Assembly: GCF_026015985.1 (NCBI RefSeq)
Contig: NZ_CP110389.1
Coordinates: forward strand, 4,682,001-4,746,000
DNA from: Rhodopseudomonas sp. P2A-2r
Lineage (GTDB): Bacteria > Pseudomonadota > Alphaproteobacteria > Rhizobiales > Xanthobacteraceae
DNA: 64,000 bases
Direction: 5' to 3'
Below are positions 8,939 through 17,114 of this stretch, in pieces. A program made the translations under genes and the position numbers. Each line of letters begins with the position of its first letter. Within the stretch, counting starts at the first letter, position 1. The notes under the pieces were generated by a model. The model made no database searches. It saw only the letters and a list, made by a program, of their open reading frames with translations, and was not told where the DNA came from.

Positions 8939-10180
8939 TTAGCTGCCTGTAGCAGCACGGTCGATGAACAGGCTGCCCTTGGTGACGATCTTCTCGCCGG
9001 GCTTCAGATTGCCCAGCACCTCGACCAGATTGCCGTTAGCAAGCCCGACCTTGATCTGGCGCAGTTCGATGGACTTGTCCTCATGGGCGACCCAGACCCG
9101 GACCTGGTCGCCTTCATAGATCAGCGCCTGCTTGGGCACGCCGACCGACATCTTGTCGCCCGGCGAATAGATCGTCACGGTGGCGAACATCTCGGGCTTG
9201 AGCGCGCCATTGGGATTGTCGATGGTGGCGCGCACCATCAGTCGCCGTGTCGCCGGATCGATGGCGGTGGCGACATAGTTGATGCGGCCCGTCAATTCGC
9301 GGCCCGGCAGCGCCAGCACGTTGAAAGTCATCTCCTGGCCGACCGCCACCGCGGCCGCCTCGGTCTCACGGACGAAGCCGGTGAGCCAGACCGTGGAGAG
9401 ATCGCCGATGACGAACACCGGATCGGCGGCGCCGGAGGAGACATATTGCCCCGGCCCGATCTTGCGTTGCACCACGGTGCCCGCGATCGGTGCGTAGATG
9501 GTGGTGTTCGGATCGATCTGGCCCTTGGTCTGGAAGGCGGTGATCGCCTCTTCGGTCAGGCCGAGAATACGCAGCCGGTTACGCGCCGCTTCCAGTGCCG
9601 TCTCGGCCGAGCGTTGATCGTTCTGCGCCTGCAGCAAGGTGGCCTGGCTCTGCTGATAGTCCTTCAACGGCACCGCCCGGCCCTCGAACAGGTCCTTGGC
9701 GCGCTTGTCCTGGATGACAGCCAGTTCGAGCTGCGACCTGGCCTTGTTGAGGCCGGTCGCGGCCGTGACGAAATCGTTCTGCGCCTGCACCGTATCGGCG
9801 GCCTCGATGATGAACAGCGGCTGGCCCTGGACGACAGTGTCGCCGGGCCGCACCAGCAGCTTTTTCACACGACCGGCATAGGGCGAGAACACCGGGGTAG
9901 AGCGATCCTCGTCCACCGCGATCTTGCCTTCGGTCACCAGCTCGGCACGAAACGCGCGCGAGGTCACCGACTCGATGGTCAGGCTGGCCCACTCGGCCGG
10001 CGTGGTGGCATAGCGCGGCAGCTGCCGGCGCGACTGGCTGGAGACGTCAGAGTGGCCCTGCGGAGGCTCGACGCGCCGCGTCCAGCCGAACCCTGCCCCT
10101 GCAACGACTGCCACAAGGGCTGCCCCCAGGATCAGGCGACGTCTTCCAAGTGATTGAAACTGCTCACGAATATTCGTCAC
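8939..10180 (-). CDS. RND efflux periplasmic adaptor (CzcB/CusB/HlyD family)
   Basis: The 413-residue protein has one N-terminal membrane anchor (LILGAALVAVVAGAGFGW) and then a membrane-fusion-protein body. This comprises the lipoyl-like half GRVKKLLVRPGDTVVQGQPL, a helical hairpin rich in Gln/Ala/Arg (about residues 135-210), the second lipoyl half IYAPIAGTVVQRKIGPGQYV, and beta-barrel plus membrane-proximal domains ending GEKIVTKGSLFIDRA. It bridges the RND pump encoded 36 bases downstream to an outer-membrane channel. The only in-frame start is GTG at 10180, with an AGG-containing upstream sequence. The 135 bases upstream are A/T-rich for this genome and probably hold the operon promoter. 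Confidence 0.92.
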   Translation of the reverse strand: MTNIREQFQSLGRRRLILGAALVAVVAGAGFGWTRRVEPPQGHSDVSSQSRRQLPRYATTPAEWASLTIESVTSRAFRAELVTEGKIAVDEDRSTPVFSPYAGRVKKLLVRPGDTVVQGQPLFIIEAADTVQAQNDFVTAATGLNKARSQLELAVIQDKRAKDLFEGRAVPLKDYQQSQATLLQAQNDQRSAETALEAARNRLRILGLTEEAITAFQTKGQIDPNTTIYAPIAGTVVQRKIGPGQYVSSGAADPVFVIGDLSTVWLTGFVRETEAAAVAVGQEMTFNVLALPGRELTGRINYVATAIDPATRRLMVRATIDNPNGALKPEMFATVTIYSPGDKMSVGVPKQALIYEGDQVRVWVAHEDKSIELRQIKVGLANGNLVEVLGNLKPGEKIVTKGSLFIDRAATGS

Positions 10181-10315
10181 ACCACAACCTATCTCGGAGG
10201 CGCGGACTGGCCGCGGCGATTTGTCTCATCTGGGCGCTAGTAGTACGCAATTTGCAGTTCAAACAATCTAAAAACGCGTGCCCCATCGGCTTTTTAAGTT
10301 AAAAATTTGAGAGCC

Positions 10316-11713
10316 TCAGTCACACCGCGGCCATGTCGGCGCGTCATTTCCAAGCGGCACGGCCGGCCGTGCCCAGCGGGCCGGCGTGGTCGATAGCATG
10401 GCGGCATGACGAACTGCCGACAGCGAACCGAAGCCGGACGCCGTCTGCTCGATAAACGGCGTGATGGCCTCTGTCGCGAGATCCTCCGCCCGCAGGCCAT
10501 CGGCGAGCCGGCCCATATCCCACAGCCACTTGCCGGTGCGCGCAAGCGATAGCTGGACGTGCCAGCTGCCGCCCTCACGCGCCTGCCGCGCACGGGCCAG
10601 CATGGCGCCAGCCGCCATCAGGTAACCGGTGGCATGGTCGAGTATCTGCGCCGGCAACTCCTTCGGCCCGTCGACGCCGGCCGCCTGCCCCTCGGCGTGA
10701 TTGAAGCCGGTGGCACACTGCACCAGCGAGTCGAAGCCGCGGCGTCCGGCCCACGGTCCGGCCCGGCCATAGGCCGACAACGAGACATAGACGAGGCCCG
10801 GGCTGATCGCAGCAGCCTGCTCCGGCGAAAAGCCGCGCGCCGCCAGCGACTGCGGACGATAGCCCTGCGAGAAGATGTCGGCATCTGCCAGCAACGTGCG
10901 CAGCGTGGCGCGGCCCTGCTCCGTCTCGATATCGGCGAAGCTGGAAAGCTTGCCCCGGCCGGTGTCGATGGTCAGCCACGGAATCGCCGGCAGTTCGGGG
11001 CTTGAGACCAGCATGACGTCGGCGCCATGCACCGCCAGCGTGCGGCCGGCGACCGGCCCGGCAATGACGCGTGACAGATCGAGCACGCGCAGCCCCGACA
11101 GCGGACGATCGCCGACCGGCCATGGTTTTGGCGCGGCGTCGCCGGTCCTGGTGATCTCGATCAACGGCAATGCGGCGATGGCCGCGGCCTGCGGCAGCGC
11201 CGACCACTCCGCATATGACCGCATCAGCGCGACGACGCCGCCTGCGGCATAGGCCGCGGTCTCGAAGGCTTCGCCGTCCCAGTGCATCAGCGCGGCCTGC
11301 ACCGCCTCGCGCTCGGGCAAGCAGTTCAGCACCGCGCAGACCGCGTCGCGGTGATGCGGGAAGTTGGTATGCAGCCGGACGAATTTTCCGTCACCGGTCC
11401 GGTAGATCCCGGCGATGGCGTCCCAGGCCGGCGGCGGCGGCGCGCGGTCGCGACGCAGGTAGCGTTCGGAGCGGCATTCCACCACGGCATGGCGCATATC
11501 GACGCTGACGCGCTGCGCCTGCCCGCTGCGCAATCGCCAGATTTCCGCTGCAGCCAGGCCGGCCGCCGCAATCCCGACCTGCGCGGCGGCGCCGACACGA
11601 AACGACGACGGCAATTGCGGCTCACTACCGGTCAGCGTGACCGCCTCGAGCGCCGCGACATCGCCGCCGGCGTCTGTCCAGAGAGTGGAGAGCAACTCGG
11701 CAGGCGTGAGCAT
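10316..11713 (-). CDS. CaiB/BaiF class III CoA-transferase
   Basis: This 465-residue protein belongs to the family III CoA-transferases. It has GLRVLDLSRVIAGPVAGRTL at the start of the canonical domain, then PWLTIDTGRGKLS, LADADIFSQGYRPQSLAARG and VYVSLSAYGRAGPWAGRRGF. An extra N-terminal segment of ~200 residues precedes the canonical domain and resembles a degenerate partial copy, as in tandem-domain members. These enzymes move CoA between carboxylic acids. ATG at 11713 is chosen because AAGGGGA lies just upstream; the frame stays open further but without family similarity. The gene is a neighbour of acdS on the same strand but is separated from it by a palindromic repeat, and no pathway partner is visible. 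Confidence 0.85.
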   Translation of the reverse strand: MLTPAELLSTLWTDAGGDVAALEAVTLTGSEPQLPSSFRVGAAAQVGIAAAGLAAAEIWRLRSGQAQRVSVDMRHAVVECRSERYLRRDRAPPPPAWDAIAGIYRTGDGKFVRLHTNFPHHRDAVCAVLNCLPEREAVQAALMHWDGEAFETAAYAAGGVVALMRSYAEWSALPQAAAIAALPLIEITRTGDAAPKPWPVGDRPLSGLRVLDLSRVIAGPVAGRTLAVHGADVMLVSSPELPAIPWLTIDTGRGKLSSFADIETEQGRATLRTLLADADIFSQGYRPQSLAARGFSPEQAAAISPGLVYVSLSAYGRAGPWAGRRGFDSLVQCATGFNHAEGQAAGVDGPKELPAQILDHATGYLMAAGAMLARARQAREGGSWHVQLSLARTGKWLWDMGRLADGLRAEDLATEAITPFIEQTASGFGSLSAVRHAAMLSTTPARWARPAVPLGNDAPTWPRCD

Positions 11714-11804
11714 CGAATCCCCTTCAGCGTCAGCGCAACCATATTCTAGGCGGCAGCCTGGCTGAACGATTGCTGAACGGGATAAGGATTCAAGATGGGA
11801 TTGG

Positions 11805-11911
11805 GCTTCACCTCTCCCCGCTTGCGGAGAGAGGTGAAGCCGAGCGCCAGCGAGGCTTCGAGTGAGGGGGAGCCGGAGTTTCACGCGATAGTCCCCCTCT
11901 CCCGTCTCGGA
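11805..11911. repeat. Dispersed palindromic intergenic repeat (CTCTCCCCGCTTGCGG type)
   Basis: Immediately downstream of acdS is a hairpin whose arms GCTTCACCTCTCC and AGAGAGGTGAAGC flank CCGCTTGCGG, followed by GTGAGGGGGA and then TCCCCCTCTC. The unit is a nested palindrome of about 105 bases. Elements of this look are scattered between genes in Bradyrhizobium-type genomes. A shorter relative of its core (CTCCCCGCTTGCGGGA) occurs at about 37336-37352. It may act as a transcript end for acdS. Confidence 0.6.
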
Positions 11912-12931
11912 TCACCCGTTGCGGTAGGTGTAGCTGTAGCCGTTCAACGCGGGGGCGCCACCGAGATGGGCGTAGAGCACCTTGGAGCCGTCGGGAAAGT
12001 AGCCCTTCTTGACGAGATCCATCATGCCCTGCATCGACTTTCCCTCATAGACCGGGTCGGTGATCATGGCTTCGGTCTTGGCGGCGAAGCGGATCGCCTC
12101 GCTGGTCTCGTGGCTCGGCACGCCGTAGGCCGGATAGGCGTAGTCATTCAGAATGACGATCTCGTCGTCGCGCACCTTGCGGCCGAGTTCGACCAGTTCG
12201 GCGGTGTTGTCGACGATCTCGCGGACCTGCTTGCGTGTCTGCTCCGGCGTGCCGGAGGCATCGATGCCGATGACGCGGTCGGCGCGACCGTCGGCAGCGA
12301 AGCCGACGATCATGCCGGCCTGGGTCGAGCCCGTGACCACGCAGACGATGATGTAGTCGAACTTGATGCCCATCTCCGCTTCCTGGGCACGCACCTCTTC
12401 GGCGAAGCCGACATAGCCGAGGCCGCCGAGCTTGTGCACCGACGCGCCGGCCGGAATGCCGTAGGGCTTGCCGCCGGCATCCTTCACCGACTGGATGGCG
12501 TCTTCCCAGCTCTTGCGGATGCCGATGTCGAAACCGTCGTCAACAATGCGGCTGTCGGCGCCCATCAGGCGCGTCATCATGATGTTGCCGACGCGGTCAT
12601 AGACGGCGTCTTCGTGGGGCACCCAGCTCTCCTGGATGACGACGCACTTCATGCCGATCTTGGCAGCGGTCGCCGCTACCAGTCGGGTGTGGTTGGACTG
12701 CACGCCGCCGATCGAGACCAGCGTGTCGGCGTTCGACGCGATGGCGTCCGGCACGATGTATTCGAGCTTGCGCAGCTTGTTGCCGCCCATGGCCAGGCCG
12801 GAGTTGCAGTCGTCGCGCTTGGCGTAGATCTGCACCTTGCCGCCCAGTGCCTCGGTCATCCGCGGCAAATGTTCGATCGGGGTGGGGCCGTAGGTCAGCT
12901 TGTAGCGTTCGAACTTGTCCAGTCTCAGCAT
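11912..12931 (-). CDS. acdS: 1-aminocyclopropane-1-carboxylate deaminase
   Basis: This 339-residue PLP enzyme cleaves ACC, the plant ethylene precursor, to ammonia and 2-oxobutanoate, lowering ethylene in the host root. The PLP lysine lies in [13 protein letters not shown] (residue 52). Residues that separate true ACC deaminase from D-cysteine desulfhydrase are present: the Tyr-Glu pair in DPVYEGKSM, the Leu in [10 protein letters not shown], and the Tyr in [11 protein letters not shown] at 12931 gives the usual family length; an upstream in-frame ATG at 12970 would add 13 unsupported residues. It is divergent from an Lrp-type regulator across 138 bases, the standard arrangement in rhizobia. 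Confidence 0.95.
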   Translation of the reverse strand: MLRLDKFERYKLTYGPTPIEHLPRMTEALGGKVQIYAKRDDCNSGLAMGGNKLRKLEYIVPDAIASNADTLVSIGGVQSNHTRLVAATAAKIGMKCVVIQESWVPHEDAVYDRVGNIMMTRLMGADSRIVDDGFDIGIRKSWEDAIQSVKDAGGKPYGIPAGASVHKLGGLGYVGFAEEVRAQEAEMGIKFDYIIVCVVTGSTQAGMIVGFAADGRADRVIGIDASGTPEQTRKQVREIVDNTAELVELGRKVRDDEIVILNDYAYPAYGVPSHETSEAIRFAAKTEAMITDPVYEGKSMQGMMDLVKKGYFPDGSKVLYAHLGGAPALNGYSYTYRNG

Positions 12932-13069
12932 GTCGATCTCCGGGGGTGATGCAGGCCCGAAAATTAGCATATTGGCCGCGAAAGGTGCTCTCGAATAACT
13001 GGATCTGATTTACTTCTTGGTCCGCAGATGCAAGAATATCTATAAATAACATCCATCAAATGGAATTAT

Positions 13070-13549
13070 ATGGAAGATTCTTCCGACGACATTTTGCTGG
13101 ACCGGATCGACCGCAAGATCCTGCATCGGCTGCAGCGCGACGGGCGGCTGAGCAACGCCGATCTGGCCAAGGCCACCAGCACCAGTGCCGCGACCTGCCA
13201 CCGCCGCACCCAGCGACTGTTCGACAACGGCGTCATCCGCTCGGTCAGGGCGGAGATCGCGCCGGAGAAAGTCGGCCGCGGCACGCTGGTGATGGTCGGC
13301 GTGGTGCTCGACCGCTCGACCCGGGAAAGCTTCGCCATCTTCGAGGCCGCCATCGCCAAGCTGCCCTTCGTGCTCGACTGCCATCTGGTGGCGGGCGACT
13401 TCGACTTCTTCCTCAAGATCCGCGCGCGCGACATCGCCGATTTCAACCGGCTGCACGGCGAGCAGTTGATTGCATTGCCCGGCGTGCGCCAGACCCGGAC
13501 GTTTTTCGTGATGAAGGAAGTCGTCGACAACCGGCCGCTGGATTTTTAA
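13070..13549 (+). CDS. acdR: Lrp/AsnC-family regulator, probably of acdS
   Basis: The protein has 159 residues. The N-terminal helix-turn-helix is visible as LDRIDRKILHRLQRDGRLSNADLAKATSTSAATCHRRTQRL, here quoted only as the family pattern at about residues 10-50. It is followed by the alpha/beta effector domain with VGRGTLVMVGVVLDR, VLDCHLVAGDFDFFLKI and the closing LPGVRQTRTFFVMKEV. Lrp-type proteins encoded divergently from acdS activate it in several rhizobia and Azospirillum, so the same role is inferred from position. The shared 138-base spacer contains an A/T-rich stretch just before this gene (about 13030-13069) that would suit an Lrp site, but no operator can be defined by eye. Confidence 0.85.
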   Translation: MEDSSDDILLDRIDRKILHRLQRDGRLSNADLAKATSTSAATCHRRTQRLFDNGVIRSVRAEIAPEKVGRGTLVMVGVVLDRSTRESFAIFEAAIAKLPFVLDCHLVAGDFDFFLKIRARDIADFNRLHGEQLIALPGVRQTRTFFVMKEVVDNRPLDF

Positions 13550-13564
13550 CGATCCGGCGTAGAT

Positions 13565-13696
13565 CGTGCCCCGGACGCGGCGCAACGCGCTGCCTTTGCA
13601 GCGTGGTGCGTTGCAGATCCGGGGCCCACTCTTTCATTTCAATGGGTCCCGGATCTGCGGAGCAGCGCAAGAGCGCTGCACCGCGTCCGGGACACG
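13565..13696. repeat. Large imperfect palindromic repeat unit
   Basis: The ends are inverted copies: CGTGCCCCGGACGCGGCGCA at the left and TGCACCGCGTCCGGGACACG at the right, matching over 20 bases with two differences. An inner palindrome (GATCCGGGGCCCA against GGGTCCCGGATC) surrounds a short A/T-rich centre. The unit sits between the converging regulator and dnaE2 ends, so it could fold in either transcript and act as a bidirectional stop. It encodes nothing convincing. Confidence 0.7.
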
Positions 13697-13718
13697 AGTC
13701 CAACGACTGAAGCAGACC

Positions 13719-16700
13719 TTAGTGAAAATCCCGCGACCGCGGCAGGATCCGGACATCGCGGGGATGACGGATTTTTTGCGCGGGGGTGTCGGGATGCTCG
13801 CGACGGTCGTCGTTGAGCGGCTCGGCGGGCGGACCGGTCAGCAAGTCTGAATTTCGGCCCAGCGCTTCATTGCTCAACTGCTTCAGATCCTCCGAGCAGT
13901 CGAACAGCCGTTCGGCGACGAGATGCACCACCTTTTCCGGACTGCTCTGGATCCGCCCCTCGACCATGACCAGCCGCGCGCCCATCACCTCCTTGCGGAA
14001 CTGCTCCATGATCGCCGGCCACACCACCACATTGGCGATGCCGGTCTCGTCCTCCAGCGTCATGAACACCACGCCGTTGGCGCTGCCCGGCCGCTGCCGC
14101 ACCAGCACCACGCCGGCACAACGCACCCGCTTTCTATCGTTGACGTGAGCAATCGATGCGCAGGTCACAATCCCCTTGGCCGCCAGCCTCTCGCGCAGGA
14201 ATTCCAGCGGATGGCCTTTCAGCGACAGCCGAATGGTCTGGTAGTCGGCCACGACCTGCTCGGGCAACGGCATCTGCGGCAGCGGCTGCGCGTTTTCGTC
14301 GGGCTGCTCGCGCGCGCTGGCGATCTCGAACAGCGGCAGCGCCACGTCATCGGGCAGCCGCCTGACGGCCCACAACGCCGCGCGGCGATCCAGCCCGATG
14401 GAGCGGAATGCATCGGCGTCCGCCAGCAGGATCAACGCCCGCTTCGGCAGCGCGGTGTCGCGGGCAAAATCCTCCAGCGAGGTGAAAAGCTTCTTCATGC
14501 GCGCATCGACGATGCGCTTGGCCCAGTCTTCTTCTGGAGGCTTGCCAGCCTCCTCCCGTACCCGCGCCTCGTCGGGATCGGCCCATTTGAAACCGTCGAT
14601 CTGGCGGAAGCCGAGGCGGACGTCGCGATATCTCCGGCCATGATCTTCCAGCGTGTTCTGTCCGTGGCTGAAGGAGACATCGATAGCCCCGATCTCGACA
14701 CCGTTCTCGCGGGCATCGCGCACGATCTGCGACGGCGCGTAGAACCCCATCGGCTGCGAATTCAGCAGGCCGCAGCAGAACACGTCCGGATGGTAGTGCT
14801 TCAGCCATGACGAGACATAGACCAGCTGGGCAAAGCTGGCGGCATGGCTTTCCGGAAAACCGTAACTGCCAAAGCCCTTGATCTGTTCAAAACAGTTCCT
14901 GGCGAACGCCTCATCGTAACCGCGCCCGATCATGTTGCCGACCATCTTGGCTTCGAACGTGCCGATCGTGCCCATGTTGCGGAATGTCGCCATCGCACGC
15001 CGCAGTCCGTTGGCCTCCTCCGGCGTGAACTTTGCGGCTTCGATGGCAATCCGCATCGCCTGTTCCTGGAACAGCGGCACGCCAAGGGTCTTGCAGAGAA
15101 CGTCACGCAGCTCGTTCCTGTTGCCGCCCTTGGGAAAAGGATACTCGATATCCTCCTCCCTCATGGAGCGTCGCTTGAGATAGGGATGCACCATGTCGCC
15201 CTGGATCGGGCCGGGCCGCACGATGGCGACCTCGATGACCAGGTCGTAGAACGTCTTCGGCTTCAGCCGCGGCAGCATGTTCATCTGCGCGCGGCTTTCG
15301 ACCTGGAAGACGCCGAGCGATTCACCGCGCTGAAGCATTTTGAAAACCGGCCTGGCATCCTCGGCTTCGGCTTTGATGTCCCTGAGTTCGAAGCGCTGGT
15401 TCTTGTGCAGCTGGATCAGGTCGAAACATTTCCGGATGCAGGTCAGCATGCCCAGCGCCAGCACGTCGACCTTCATCATCTTCATGGTCGCGACGTCGTC
15501 CTTGTCCCATTCGATGAAGGTACGGTCCTCCATCGCGGCATTGCCGATCGGGACATAGGTGTCGAGCCGGTCCTGCGTCAGCACGTAGCCGCCGACATGC
15601 TGCGACAGATGGCGGGGAAACTCGATCAGCTCCGTGGCCAGCGCAATGGCACGCCCGATCATCGGATTGTGCGGATCGAGCCCGGCCTGTTTCACCTGCA
15701 TCTCGTTAAGGCCCGTTCCCCAGCTTCCCCACACGGTATCGGCCAGCGCCGCGGTGACATCCTCGGTCAGACCCAATGCCTTTCCGACATCGCGGATCGC
15801 CGAGCGCGGCCGGTAGTGAATGACGGTAGCGATGATCGCCGCACGATGACGGCCATAGCGGCGATAGACGTATTGCATCACCTCCTCGCGCCGGATGTGC
15901 TCGAAATCGACGTCGATATCCGGCGGCTCCAGCCGCTCCTTGGAGATGAAGCGCTCGAACAGCAAATTCACCTCGGCCGGATTGACCGCGGTGATGTCCA
16001 GCATGTAGCAGACCGCCGAATTCGCCGCGGATCCCCGCCCCTGGCACAGGATGTTCTGGCCGCGCGCATATTGTACGATGTCATGAACCGTCAGGAAGTA
16101 ATGGGCGTAGTCGAGCTCGGCGATGAGGCGAAGCTCCTTCTTCAAGGTGGCTTCGAGCTTCTCGTCATACACATTCGGAAAACGTCTTTTCAGGCCGGCC
16201 CAGGTCAGATCCTCCAGATGCTGCTGCGCGGTTTTTCCTGCTGGCACGGGCTCGTCGGGATACTGGTATTGCAACTGCTCGAGCGAAAACGAAATGCGCT
16301 CAGCAAAGCGCACCGTCTCGTGGATCGCGTCGGGATAATCGCGAAACAAGCGAGCCATCTCCGCAGCCGGTTTCAGATGCCGTTCCGCATTCATCTCCAA
16401 TAACCGGCCGGCGGTTTCGATGGTGGTCTTCTCGCGGATACAGCTCACCACATCCTGCAACATGCGGCGGTCAGAGGCGTGATAGAGCACATCGTTGGTC
16501 GCAATAACCGGCACGCGTGCGGTCGATGCGATGCGATGCAGCTTGGCCAGCCGGCGCTTGTCGTCACCGCGGTGGAACAGGCTGGCGCCGAGCCAGACGC
16601 CATCCGCGGGCAGCCGCGACAAGGCGTCGAGCGTCTGCTGCGTCGCCTCTGCATCGAGGCGATAGGCCGGCATCAGCACCAGCAGCAGCCCTTCACTGAA

Positions 16701-17060
16701 TTCGGCGAGATCGCCGAGCTGCAGATCGCATTCGCCCTTGCCGGCGCGCAACTTGCCCTGGCTGAGCAACCGGCACAGCCGACCATAGGCCTCGCGGTCG
16801 CACGGATAGGCCAGCAGATCCGGCGTGCCATCGGTAAACACCAAGCGCGATCCGATGAGCAGCTTCGGCTTGTAGCCCAGGTCCTTGTTGTCCAGCTCGG
16901 CATAGGCGCGCACCACGCCGGCCAAGGTGTTGCGGTCGGCGATGCCGATGGCATGCAGCCGATATTCGCTGGCCTGGTGCACATAGTCCTGCGGATGCGA
17001 GGCGCCGCGCAAAAACGAGAAATTGCTGGTGACGCCGATCTCGGCATAGCCGGGGGTCAT
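13719..17060 (-). CDS. dnaE2: Error-prone DNA polymerase III alpha subunit DnaE2 (ImuC)
   Basis: This 1113-residue C-family polymerase has an N-terminal PHP domain beginning YAEIGVTSNFSFLRGASHPQ, in which the usual first metal-binding histidines are changed, as is common in DnaE2. The catalytic palm contains RGSAANSAVCYMLDIT and the acidic motif PPDIDVDFEH. A C-terminal OB-fold follows (RVRCAGVVLVRQRPGSANGV). It performs mutagenic bypass synthesis during the SOS response together with ImuA and ImuB, encoded just upstream on the same strand. ATG at 17060 is preferred to the ORF edge at 17099 because it follows GGGGAGGG and matches family starts. That ribosome site is inside a perfect hairpin (17066-17089). 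Confidence 0.95.
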   Translation of the reverse strand: MTPGYAEIGVTSNFSFLRGASHPQDYVHQASEYRLHAIGIADRNTLAGVVRAYAELDNKDLGYKPKLLIGSRLVFTDGTPDLLAYPCDREAYGRLCRLLSQGKLRAGKGECDLQLGDLAEFSEGLLLVLMPAYRLDAEATQQTLDALSRLPADGVWLGASLFHRGDDKRRLAKLHRIASTARVPVIATNDVLYHASDRRMLQDVVSCIREKTTIETAGRLLEMNAERHLKPAAEMARLFRDYPDAIHETVRFAERISFSLEQLQYQYPDEPVPAGKTAQQHLEDLTWAGLKRRFPNVYDEKLEATLKKELRLIAELDYAHYFLTVHDIVQYARGQNILCQGRGSAANSAVCYMLDITAVNPAEVNLLFERFISKERLEPPDIDVDFEHIRREEVMQYVYRRYGRHRAAIIATVIHYRPRSAIRDVGKALGLTEDVTAALADTVWGSWGTGLNEMQVKQAGLDPHNPMIGRAIALATELIEFPRHLSQHVGGYVLTQDRLDTYVPIGNAAMEDRTFIEWDKDDVATMKMMKVDVLALGMLTCIRKCFDLIQLHKNQRFELRDIKAEAEDARPVFKMLQRGESLGVFQVESRAQMNMLPRLKPKTFYDLVIEVAIVRPGPIQGDMVHPYLKRRSMREEDIEYPFPKGGNRNELRDVLCKTLGVPLFQEQAMRIAIEAAKFTPEEANGLRRAMATFRNMGTIGTFEAKMVGNMIGRGYDEAFARNCFEQIKGFGSYGFPESHAASFAQLVYVSSWLKHYHPDVFCCGLLNSQPMGFYAPSQIVRDARENGVEIGAIDVSFSHGQNTLEDHGRRYRDVRLGFRQIDGFKWADPDEARVREEAGKPPEEDWAKRIVDARMKKLFTSLEDFARDTALPKRALILLADADAFRSIGLDRRAALWAVRRLPDDVALPLFEIASAREQPDENAQPLPQMPLPEQVVADYQTIRLSLKGHPLEFLRERLAAKGIVTCASIAHVNDRKRVRCAGVVLVRQRPGSANGVVFMTLEDETGIANVVVWPAIMEQFRKEVMGARLVMVEGRIQSSPEKVVHLVAERLFDCSEDLKQLSNEALGRNSDLLTGPPAEPLNDDRREHPDTPAQKIRHPRDVRILPRSRDFH

Positions 17061-17065
17061 TTTTC

Positions 17066-17089
17066 TACCCTCCCCTGGAGGGGAGGGTA
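17066..17089 (-). promoter_or_regulatory. Perfect 11-bp hairpin covering the dnaE2 ribosome-binding site
   Basis: On the minus strand TACCCTCCCCT and AGGGGAGGGTA form an 11-bp perfect stem around a two-base CC loop. The distal arm contains the only purine-rich sequence suitable as the dnaE2 Shine-Dalgarno site (GGGGAGGG), followed by TAGAAAA and the ATG. In the mRNA the site would be base-paired. It may be a translational control element or simply a short dispersed repeat that landed here. Confidence 0.55.
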
Positions 17090-17114
17090 AACGAAGCACC
17101 GCCTTCCAGAATCT

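Noticed and set aside
5303..10153. A 1616-codon open frame on the plus strand
   Set aside because: It is antisense to the intact RND pump and adaptor, is rich in His, Asp and Arg as expected from the reverse of high-GC codons, and shows no domain or start signal.
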